Origin: Gymnothorax reevesii
Taxonomy: Eukaryota; Chordata; Actinopteri; Anguilliformes; Muraenidae
Direction of reading: 5' to 3'
DNA: 64,000 nucleotides
NCBI GenBank assembly: GCA_029721435.1
Contig: CM056573.1
Span: forward strand, 7,105,001 to 7,169,000
Part shown: piece after piece, positions 46,610 to 58,600 of the stretch
Numbering within the stretch: position 1 is the first letter of the stretch
Layout of the letters: each line of letters starts with the position of its first letter
Notes under the pieces: model-generated
Told to the model about the DNA's origin: nothing
What the model saw: only the letters and a program-made list of their open reading frames with translations
Databases searched by the model: none
Made by a program: the position numbers and the translations under genes

Positions 46610-49600
46610 TCAGCTTCCATCCCCACTTTGCCCCTCCCTCTTGATCCATACATCAGGCATTCCTGGCTTACTATTGGGCAGGATCACAGGTAACCCTTCT
46701 TGGCTGTTCCGGCCCTTCCCAGCCCCTGATGGCTCAAATGTGGTTTCCTTTAGGGACAGACGCAAGGCATCCCTTCTGCCATTCAAATGGCCCGGTTCAG
46801 GCTCTCCTGAAGCCTCACAGGAAGCCTCTGTGATTGAAGGTCCAGGTAAAATGTCACTCAAGCAAGTCTCATTGGAGTCCTCCAGCCCATCAAACGAGCT
46901 CTGGGACTGGGAGGAGTGGAGATTTTGACGGGGTTGGCACTTGAAAGGACTGCCGGCAGCTCCTTCTGTGGACAGCGAATGCCGGGGGCTAATATCCATG
47001 GTCTGCATGTCCTCCATGCTGGAAGAAGATGACGGGGAGACGTTCCAGTGTCTAATACCGCCTGATTGGCTCCGGCACCTCTTGCATAAAAGCCGCCCCT
47101 GTTTCAGGTCCCCAGTAGAAGCCATTGCAGGCCAAAGGGAGTTCTCCTTGTATGGCGACGATGTCTGAAGGGCAGGGGGATTACAGCTGTTGAGGTGCCT
47201 GCAAGATGAGCTCTTGCTGGGATTTTCCACATTTTGCCCCTCCAAGTCTTTTCCAGGGCTCAGGTTGTGGAACTGGATTTCATCAGACAGGACCGAAGGC
47301 CTGTTAGACAGTTTGCTAGTGCACGTGCTGTTCTCGAAGCTGTCGTTTAGTTGGCAGGCTAGTGGCTGCAGCTCGTACTGTTCGGGTTCCCTACCACCCT
47401 TGCTTGGTCTCAGACTGTGCCTCTGATGGCCTGGGCAAAGGTGAGGGCCTCCGCTACATCCTCTGTCAAAACTCCTCTTGAGATGGGACCTTCCCCCAGC
47501 CCCAAAAGCCCCATTAGCTTCAGAGTCTGAGGATCCCTGTCTCGATGCCGAGCAGGAGGACAGCATGTGTTCAGACCCTTTCACCACATATTGACCTCTG
47601 GCTGAAGTGCACGGCCAGAGGATCTGTCCGCAATTCTTTTGCGGCCCAAAGAAGCAGCACAAGGACTGGAAGAAAAAGGTGGCGAAGCAACAGGCAACAC
47701 ACTTCACCAGCAGCAGGAAGATGCCCAGTTTGCGGAACAGCAGGGCAGTCGAAGGCAGCATGATGACACCGACACAGAAATAGGCTCCCGCTCCTATGGC
47801 CACTGGAGCGCCCATCCTCTTCAAGGAGTGTGCCACCCGTCCCAGCCGGTCAGAGTGCGGAGCGAGGCTGTAGGAAATGCAGTAATTAGCAGTAAAATCG
47901 ACCGACAGCCCTGCAGCAGCGGATATAAAGAGAGCCTCCAGGCCGGTTAACTGCCACTCGAGCAGAACGAGGAGTCCAATGGTGACAAATACGCTTCCTC
48001 CCACTGCGGCAGTGCCGTAGATACTCAGCGGAACATTCCACGTGGTCAAGAGGAGTACAACAAAAGTCAGAATCACTGAAAAGCCTGCAACTACAAAGGT
48101 CTCTGAGCTTAGGCATTGTTGGAGGTCATACAGTGCTAACTGGCTGACAAACCATCCTCTCTGAAGTCCCGGTGGAGCCCCTGATATTTCCTTGTTAAAC
48201 CACGTCTCAATCTCCTTGTAGAAGTCTGCCGTTTTGCTGAAATTGAAACTGTAAAGACTGGTGGTTTTAAACTCTATGACCAATCCAGCAATTCGACCTT
48301 CTGAGTCAAAATACGGCCCAGCAGTGTTAGCCTTGTTCCCAACGACATGCTTCTCTGCTGCCATCATACTCAGACAATGCTCAAAAACGGTCGACGGGTA
48401 AGGGAAAGGAATATTATTGCAGCAGAAGGTAAAAACATCGTCATTCTCAGAGCAGCGTCTGATGGACACCCATTGTATGAGCTGATCCACAAAACAAGTG
48501 TTATCACCCCATGCCTCCTCCTTAGCTGATGAAGACGGCACTGAATAGAAGCTCTGGTTTTGAAGTTTCCTGCACAACTCTCTCAACCACACTTGGGCCT
48601 CTAGACTGCTCATGTTGAAGTGCTGGTCAAATACTAAAGAGCCATTACTTTTGGGGTTCAAGTGATCTCCGTTATCAGTTGGAAGAACACCCCACACAAG
48701 ATTAATTGTCATGGGCGTGTCCTCCCCAGTCTTTTGGCGCTCGAACATAAATTGGTGCCGGTATTCTGCGTCATACCTTTCAAATGGGTGACTGGAGCGG
48801 AACAGCTGTGTGACCTTGCTATGCAAGGTTGGAAGCTTCATGCCTGGATCCACACATGTGATGTAGGTTCCTCCCGTTGCAAGCACCGCAAACCAACATA
48901 TCCAAATATATCGAAATTTCACCACTCCACACGGCAGAAGTTTTATGAACAGCAAATCTGAAGTGTCGGCAAGTCCACGCTTTAAACCTCTGAGCTTTCG
49001 CACCATCTTGAAGAGGCATCGTTTTCGGGCGCTAGTTTCCCAGAATCCACCTGGACTGAAGGCACAGCATGGCTTCCCACCAGAAGTGGAGGAGGTAACT
49101 GACATAGCATAACGTTCACGCAAAATCAGGGAGCAGGGCAACCAGATCAAGGCTAGGAGCGAGCTGATTAGGGAGGCAGTGCCAAGATACACCGCAAAGC
49201 ACCTAATGGCCGTGACGCTGCTCATATATCCTGAGTAGAAAGCGGCACTAGAAGTCAAACCCGAAGACAGTATCAAGTATCCCACTTCCTGAAGTACCCT
49301 GTTGACTCTCTTCTCCAGTGTGGCAGGGGGTTTCTGGGATAGCTGGAGATCCCAGAGGTCTACAAATATAAAGGCCTGATTGGAACAGCACCCCAGCAGG
49401 ACTAAGATGGCAGTAAGATTTATAAAAGGGAAGAAAGTGAGTTTAAATGCCACTTTGTATAAGAAATGGGATGTCAGGAGGGAGGCTGTAATTGCTGCCA
49501 AAGACATTACTGACAGAAAAAGGGACTGAAGGTAAACGGCCACAGTTATGCACAGTGTCATTACTGCTAGTACTGGGTAGACCGAGTCCCGAGCCAGATA

Positions 49601-52600
49601 GTACCTGAAAAGCGTCCGTTTGATGCCTAAATCCATCCCCGTGATAGTCGTGTTCTTGTACGTGAGGTCACGATCCTCCAAGTTGTCCAAGTATATTTTC
49701 ATCATGGAATCACCCTTTTCCACGGGTAGAAAGAGTAGGCTATACTTGAGAGAGGGGACTTTGTAAACTGCTGTCTGTGGTGACAGGAAATCTTTGTCAA
49801 CTAAATAATGGAGAATATGGTAGACGGCGCTGGTATGCTTGCACTGAGGTGGTACAGAGGCACAGTGACCTATCTTTCCCCGCTTAGAACAGGACGGGCT
49901 CAGGCTTCCATCATGGTAATAGGGAGCACACTGCCGGAGGAGGCCCAGGCTGTCGAAGACTTGCTGATCCATTAGCCCCAGGCACGAGGTCGCATTGCTC
50001 AGAACGGCCAGATAGTTTCCGAGAGACCAGCTTGGACAGCACTGTTGTCTTGCAGTGGTTCCTCCCACCTCCATTCGTGCTTGCTTGCAGAGGTCTTGGA
50101 ATGATGCATGAGAACGAATCTGGGGGAAAGGGAGAACTGCATTACTTTGACTTCACTTAGCACTCTAGTCTAAACACATAGAAATGCCTGCGCACAATAA
50201 TCCACATCAGTTTGTCAGTATGTTTGTATGCCTGCCCTTCGTTTTTTTTTTTGAAAACCATTCATCCGATTGACTTCACAATTGGTTGCTGTATTGCTGA
50301 GGACCTAAGGTAGCGAAGTGTCAAGTGAGAGGTTGTTTAGCTGAGCCATCCTCGCAAAAGCAGCAAGCAGCATTACTGATTATTGAGCGATCGGCTATTA
50401 TCAAACAGGCACATTTTTAACGGGCACTGCACGATAGCATAGAAAATCTACGTTTGTGAATTCTAAGTATTTGTAATTTGACGTCTATTTCAGAATGGGA
50501 ATTAACTGGTCAGTATGGCCTCCGATGACTCTTCTGGATTCTTTTTTTTTTTCCTGTTGAACCCAGCATCAAGTGGTTTTTACAGAGAGCATTAGAGACA
50601 ATTACAGGTAACCAGAGAGATTTTCCGGCATGGGAGCCTTTCCAAGCCTGAGTTAGACAGCGGAAGCAATTCCAAGAAAGTGAAAAACAAGGGCTGCTGA
50701 GAAATGCACTAACCTGGATTTTTTTCCGTTGGCGCTAGCATCAGCTGCTTTTCACAGTGTGCATAAAGCGCTAATATGTGTAACCAGAATGAGTTTCATG
50801 CATGAGGCACTTTCTTGGTCCGAGTTATTCGGGGTATAATTCCCAGCAACAGGCCCAGTGTCTGTTAAAAATTGCGAGGGGGTAATTTCTTATAAAATTA
50901 ATGTATTTAACCGTGTAATGGCCACGACAATGTGATGTGGTGATGCGAATAGTTTCCTGTGTTACTGAAGCTGTGATGGAGCCACTTTATCGTTAATAGA
51001 CGTTGAATATGGATGGTGGCAGAGGGAACATGACTGTACCATTTCTAATTTCCCTCGTGTCCTCCTTGTCTCCTCCTGTCCTTCCCTCCCTTCCTCCACC
51101 TTATACTTCCTGGAGGTCAGGGAAGGGAGGTAGGAAGGAGAAGTAACAAGGGAAGGAGGAGACAAATGGAATAGTCTTCCTATGTTGTGTGCCCAGTGGC
51201 CATTGTCTTGTGCTATTGGTTGCAAGGAATCTAATGGCTGCACGTCTGCAAGGTGGGTAAAGCAGACTCACTCTTGCCTGCTCCATCTCACACATGGAAT
51301 GAATGGCCTTGAGGCTCCACAGACTGGCTGAATTTCCTGAGCGGAACACCAGTTGGGCGTAGTGTTCTCCTGCAGTACGAGGAAGGGGGTCGTGGGCAAA
51401 CATGAAACTATTCACAAGAGGGACCGGTTTACAGCATTTCCTCTCTTTTAATTACTGATGGAGCAGCAACAGTGTGATTTCAATTTCAGTTCTGTTCAGC
51501 CTATCATTTATGTAGCGAGAGGTATTTTTTCATATCTAAGGTCTATGTACCCTTATGAAAAACTTCTGTAGTTCCAAGCTATAGTTATCCTATAGTAAAT
51601 GGATGGTATTTTCCCTGTCATAGTGTAGTATTACAATAGTGATAAAATAGTTACTTACACTACAGCAATACAGCTGGGTGGACTATACAGTGGTGTGCCA
51701 TCAGGTGTTCTAAGGGCCTTCAGTAACCGCACCCTTTACTGCTCGATTGTCCTCAAGCTGTTCTCGATTAAGTTCAACTGATTAATAATCAAAGAATTTA
51801 TCGACTGAACAACCAAGACCAATACATGACCTGTAATAAGAAATGATAATGAAAAACTGAATGCCTATTGTCTATGTTTATATAATTGATATGGCATTAG
51901 AAGGTTGGCAATATAAATGCAAAAAATAAATTTAACTTTTGCTGACTTTGCAGCATTTATTTTCGCCATCCTTACAATTGTCACTCAGTTCTGCATCGTA
52001 CCTAACAGCGCACTTTAGCCATGACTACATTCAGATTGTAGAACAGATTCTTGTGGCATATTGCTTAATGAGCCTCCCAAACCAATTTATGCAAATCTGA
52101 GCCTCTACACGAGTGCACAATTTATAAAGACATTTGATATTTTAAGTCGCCATTTATGTGCGGAAGAAAACGCCAAATTATTTTGTGGTGCAATGTATTA
52201 CAATGCTATCAAAAATAAATTTGACTGTCATTCAAGCTGTTTTTTTTTTATTTAACCTTTATTTAACCAGGGAAGTCCTGTGGAGATTGAAATCTCTTTT
52301 TCGAGGGAGACCTGCGGGTTGAGATGGGGAGGCAGAGAACAAGTTGCACAGCCAATTAGATCAGGGGATGATTAGGTGGCAGGTCAAAAGAGCCAGGTTG
52401 GGACTTTAGCCATGACATCGAGCAACCCCCTACACTTGTCGATGAGTGTCAGAGGATATTTAATGACCACAACCAGTCAGGACCTCGGTTTAACATCTCA
52501 TCTGGAAGACAGCGTCTCCTTCAGTACAGTGTCCCCATCACTGCTCTGGGGCATTGGGGATTATTACACCAGAGGGAAGAACGCAACCTACTGGCCACCA

Positions 52601-55600
52601 ACACCTCTTCCAATTAAGATTAGTCAATTAGTCTGAGCAACTGTTGCTAATCGTAAAAAGTAAACTGAGAGATTTAGGTTATTACATACTGAAAGGTAAG
52701 GTTTCCGAAGGCCTTCCTTACTGCTGATGGACCGCCTCTGGGACTATAGTAATATCATGGTATCGTTTACTGTGGTAATACTATAGTTGTAATGTAATGG
52801 CTATAGTGCTACTCTAGTCATACTGTGCAAGCTATAGTAACACTATAGTTATGCCACAATTATTAAAAAAAAATTGTGAAAAATTTCATAAGGGTACCGG
52901 CAGTAAATACAAACTAGGCATCATCCACTTTGGCCCTCAAATACAAGTCAAGCCCTGGTTTGCTTTTTCTTTCCCCAGGTGATTATAACTTATCAACTGC
53001 AGTTAGTGCTTCTGATTGGCTAGACTGTCTTTACACCTGACTCTCAGGTAAAGAAAGGGTGGAAAACCAAGCAAATCTCAGCCCTGGAGGACAGTGAAAT
53101 GCTAATTTTTGGACCCCTCCCCCACTCTCTGCGCTAAAATATCCAGCATATACGAATCAGATGTTCGAAGGTATAACAAGAGGCCCCTAAAATAGCCCGT
53201 AGATTCATCACCTGGAGAATCACAAAAGAAGGAATCCCGGGCCAGCTCCCTGTCCACCATTCTCCTGGGTCGGATTCGGGGAGTTCGCCGGCTTCTGCTG
53301 AGGGTTCCTCTACTAGCATCCAAAGAACTGCAGATATAGACATCATCATACATTGTCCACATGCTAAAAGGCAGCAAGAATAAATGACACTTCCACAAGA
53401 CTGTTAGCTGTACGTGTGTCATTTTCTGTATACAACAGTGATTCATTTATAGGACAAATTTTCATTTAAATCCGTTTGCCATACCATATTCACCATGTTG
53501 ACTGGTAGTCATAATTTCTGACATCTGTATTTTTTTGTAGCTTTCTCAGCTTTACAAGGTAGCCTAATGGGGCCATGAAAACGAGCTTTAAAAAGCCCAT
53601 AAAATAATTTCCCCTAAAATGTACAACATAACCTGAAGGAGACAGGCCTTTACATTATTTTCAATTTGAATGAGTCCATTACTAGTCAGGCTCTTGGTGC
53701 TTCAGTTGACAGACTTGTTTATGACTAGCATTAAAGCACTTTATGTGCCATTGTAATTGACCACAAATGAAAACGAACATTGTTATTCATGCTTGGATCA
53801 ATAACAAAATTGGTCTGCCAAATAGGTATTCAATTTTTTATGTTAACTTCACTGTGATTCATTTTTACCCCATAGTCCTTTATGGGCTGATGGGGTATTC
53901 TTATGCCCTGCGGCGTCTGGGCAGGCGGGCGGCAGCTTCAGAATTTGTCCAGGCCATATCTCTGAAAGTGTTGGCCACAGGAGCTTCAAATTTGGTATGC
54001 TGGTTCTTTGTGAGGGATAGATGTGCAAGGTAAGAGCCATTAGTGGATCTGACCTTTGACCTTGGCTCAGTGACCTTCAACTTTTCTCCAGGCCTTATTC
54101 AAAAGTATTAACCACAGCAGCTTCAAAGGTGGTGTTGCGTCAGTATGGGAAAATTGCCCATGAAAGCTTTTGATTTCTTACCATACTGACTGTGTGGAGA
54201 GATGTATGTGGGCCTAGAAAATACACTGAGTCAAAAAAGAAACTTCACACTCATAAATTTGTAAACATTTTCTTGAAACTTTTAATAAACAAGTTTTTAT
54301 TATCACAAGGGGTAAATGCGTTGTCAAAGACTTCATGACACACATCAACTCCGACATGCACAGGTACGTAGCACATGCGAGCCTACTTTAAGCTGAAACC
54401 ACGTTTTCTCGTGTTCCTAGTCACGTGACTATATGAGAGATGTGCAACTGAGCTCACGTTAGCACGTTAGAGTGACATCTCGGAAAAACAAGTTTTTACA
54501 GTTAATTATTCGTTGATTTTCAATGCAATGGCTGTCAAACATTCAGCAAGAATGTGCCATTGGCATGCTGAATGCGGAAACGTCCGTCACTGACGTTGCA
54601 AGGGTTATGGGATGCATTCGAGAGACTATCCACGTCTCCAACAAACTGGCACCACAGCTGACCGACCTCGTTCTGGTAGCCCACATGTGACGTCAAAAGC
54701 AGAAGACCGACGGAAGTCTTACGTCATTTGCATAATCGATTTGTCACAGGAACGTCCACTAGGAATGAATTGTTTAGAGGTCATGTGACTGCCCAAACCA
54801 TACGTAATTGCCTGCGCACTGCTCTTATTCAAGTTGTAACTTACCATTTTTACTCTTGGACATTTCCGTAGCATTTCCGGTGGAACTGGTTACATTATGG
54901 ACATTATTTTTATGATACACCATCTTTAATGAGTACAGAATTAAATAAAATCATTATTTAAAACCTCAATTCTTGTATGTTCAACTTATCGACCTCCAAA
55001 CGAGTGTGAAGTTTTTATTTTGGCTGAGTATACATTTGTTTTTTGTATCATGTGTGCTTGGACAGATGTGGGCCAAATTTAGATGAGACCCCCCCCCCCC
55101 CCCAAAAAAAAACAGCATATGGGGATAAATCAATGAATAACTCCCAATTATCACAGTGCTAGTTCTAAAATGTATAACTGTTATTATTGCTGCCATCCCA
55201 AGGAACAATTTGACACCAAACATGGCTTAATTGCTTTGAAAATATTAGACCCAGGAGGAATTGAAGCTGTAAAAAGCATAATTTGGCTACATTTTTCATC
55301 AGAAATTGGAAGTTTAACATTAAAATGTGTATACTTCCCAAAGTGATCCACCCTAAATATTTTGTAAAAAGGTTGGTGCAGTATGCCAAGTTCATTTGCT
55401 CAAAGTTTCAAGAAATTCTTTCACCGTTAACAATGTAGTAGGACGGCTGTATGCACACCATCCTTGGAAAGTGCTGATGTCAAGTTTCCCGAACTTTCTA
55501 TGGAAAACTTACAAACTTTGGCATGTGGATGTTATCAGTTCAAACAGGCACCAGGATACAGAGCTGAACACTAATGATGAGGGAGACCATGAAGTTTGGG

Positions 55601-58600
55601 TGCACAAACACCTTGATAACCTTATACGTTGTCAGATACATTCACATCACCTGAGTCAAACTAAGTACAACATGGATTGAGTTTGATGTTACTCTAGTTC
55701 ATGATTCTATTACAGACTATTATTGCACATGCCCTGCAGGGAAAAGAACGAATGGCGTGTGTGCGCATGTTGCAAGTGTATTATACTACCTGGGTTATTT
55801 CAGGTGTCAAACCAAAGACATTTAGCCTTACAATTATACATTTCGAAAAGCTCTCAACAAATGGAAAGAAACGTAATTAGTGGCTTAGATGTCAACTTAA
55901 GATGAGATATTCAACTAATTACACCGCAACATATTGCTGACCACAAATCTTTCATCTTTATAATACACACAGTACATGCTGGATCTTTTCGAGAGAGATT
56001 TGATCTAAAAGAGATCCAGATATAATATCTGCTTTTCCAAATTATTTCTATGATGGCAAATGATGAATACTGGATCCACTGTGACCTATTTATCCAATGT
56101 TTTCATGATCTAGTTTTCCTTTGCCTCAAAATGGCTTTTTAGATTTTCTTCTATACTCAGTCCATATGAAAACGCACCACTCACGAAATCTGGAATAGCT
56201 CCACGGATTGATATGTGAAGTATATATGTATAATGCATTTGAGATAATGAATGATTTAAGAAGACATGTAAACATCATTCAATTTCATTCACGATTATGT
56301 TTATGCGCGAGAGAGGTTTAACTGGTGTAGGGGTCAAACAGGAAAGTCAATAACGGGTGTGACCGCCATTTGCATTGACACGTGGTGCATTGTCGTCGCA
56401 TGGAGTTGATCAGTCTCTGGATAGTGTTCTGAGGGATAGCATTCCACTCCTGAACAAGGGCAACCTCAAGTTCTCGGGTGTTGTCCATCTGGCGTCGACG
56501 TGAAAGACGTCGTCCAATTCCATCCCATAAGTGCTCGATAGGGGAGAGGTCGGGTGACAGAGCTGGCCATTGAAGCACGGGGATGTTCTGCTGTGCAAGG
56601 TACTGCATGGACACCCTTGCAGTGTGTGCCCTAGCGTTGTCCTGTTGGAACATGTGGACATTGTGGTGTTGGTTGAAGAACGGCACAACATGGTTCTGCA
56701 GCACCTGGTCCCGGTAGTAGATGCCGTTCACCCTTCCTCTGCAGATATGGAGAGGGGTTCTGTGATGGTAGCTTATTCCACCCCACACCATAACACTGCC
56801 ACCACCCCAACGGTCCGTTTGAACGACACAATCGGCGTTATAACGTTCACCGCGTCTCCGCCAAACACGTATACGGCCATCTGCGTTCCTTAAGTGAAAT
56901 CGTGACTCGTCAGAAAAGATGACACTGTGCCTTTGTCGTAGTCGCCAATTCTGGTGCCTGTTTGCCCACTGTAGACGCTGGTTTCGGTCACGATCCGTCA
57001 ATATGAGGCCGAAATAAGGACGTCGTGCACACAGGCCTGCAGCTCGCAGATGGTTCCGTACTTGGGGTGAATGAATCCACATCGTCCTTGGACTTGAGCA
57101 GCCGTTCTTGTCGCTGGTAGTGTTCGGTCTCGGACATGATCCCGTTCGATCTGAAGGTCCTGACGTGCCGTTGTCACATGTTCTTGACCCGGTCGAGGAC
57201 GGTCCCGAGTGCTTCCCGTTTGCAGAAACCTTTGATGGAGTCTTGCGATCGTTGTGTGTGCGCTGTGTAGTCGTCTGGCAATTTCCCTGGTGCTGGCGCC
57301 AATTTGAAGCATGCCTATGGCACGTTCCCGTTCAGGGGCTGTAAGTCGCGGCATAGTGTCGACGTTTCACATGTGGCAGTGAAGAAGTGAAACTTTATTC
57401 GGATTCACATGCTTTTAAAGGCAATGTGTGCACAAATTCAGAGTGAAATTCATTTTTCCCGTGGTGTGCGTTTTTGCAAAAAATTGCCTAGCGTTACAGT
57501 TAACTTTAAATTCTCGCATTTCTTGCACCTGGCATGTCGGGTGACGTCACTTTAGTGTTGTTGTTGTATAAAAATTATATTGAAGTTCATTTGAACTTAA
57601 ATATTGACTTTTTTCAAGTGGTGCGTTTTCATTTGTACTCAGTATATTTTCCAATAGTGCACATGCAGCCGTCCTACTACATTGCTACCGGTGAAAGAAC
57701 TTCTTGAAACTGTGCAAACGAACTTGGCATACTGCACCTACTTTTTGCCAAATATTTCGGGTGGATCACTTTGGGAACTATATTAATTTTAATCTTAAAC
57801 TATCAATTTCTGATGAAAAATGTAGCCAAATTATGCTTTTCACACCTTCAATTCCTCCTATATCTCATATTTTCAAAGCAATTAAGCCATGTTTGGTGTC
57901 AAATTGGTCCTTGGGATGGCAGCAACAATAACAGTTCAGTCAGGAAAACTCACGTTGGAATAAAATAGAATAATTTATTCATGGGTATAAGCATTACATT
58001 GTATTTTGGCGGCGGTTCTGCTCTGGAGGAATGTCCTACGTAGGCATAGCAAACATACAAACATAGTCATGAACAGAAATCAAAATCCCCCCGATGTGAG
58101 CAGAACCAAACAGGTGGAGGCTGGGGGGGAGGTGGCAAGCAAAAAACCAAACAGCATGTTGCAGAGCATGAAAAGGCATTGCAAACAGCAGCGGAAGAAA
58201 GTGAGCTTGACGTCTTTCAAATAGACCGCTGTATGACCTCGTGGTGTGTCTCCTCCAATTGTGTGCCTGCTGATGCTGACGTGCTGGTAGCTTACAGGCT
58301 GCTGTCAGCTGATGTAGCTCTGCTCGAGTTTCCTTCCTGAACTAGTTACACTCATTTATAAATTTTAGAACTAGCACAGTGATAATTGGGAGTTACTCAT
58401 TGATTTATCCCCATATGTTGGTTTTAGGGGGGTGCTCATCTAAATTTGCCCTACATCTGTCCTAGCACACATGATACAAAAAACAAATGCATTTTCTCGG
58501 CCCACACACATCTCTCCACACAGTCAATATGGTAAGAAATCAAAAGCTTTCATGGGCAATTTTCCCATAGATGACGCAACACCACCTTTGATGCAGTTTC

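Larger units (their letters stand above)
54121..58600. repeat. Large inverted repeat in disp2 intron, interrupted by three insertions
   Basis: Arm 1 consists of 54121-54221 plus about 55031-55470. Arm 2 is its inverse at about 57655-57927 plus 58357-58600. Shared blocks include AAGCCATGTTTGGTGTCAAA, TTGGGATGGCAGC, ATCATGTGTGCTTGG, TTGGGAGTTA, CAGCCGTCCTACTACATTG, AAATTGCCCATGAAAGCTTT and GACTGTGTGGAGAGATGTAT. Arm 1 is split by the deleted Tc1-type element (54222-55030), arm 2 by an insertion (57928-58356), and the spacer by the Tc1 element (56152-57646). TGACCTTTGACCTTGG lies just outside arm 1 (54050) and a variant just outside arm 2 (58650). No coding function is seen. Confidence 0.8.

Noticed and set aside
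46641..48961. Several plus-strand open frames of 60-103 codons
   Set aside because: They lie antisense to the large disp2 exon and are shadows of its codon use.
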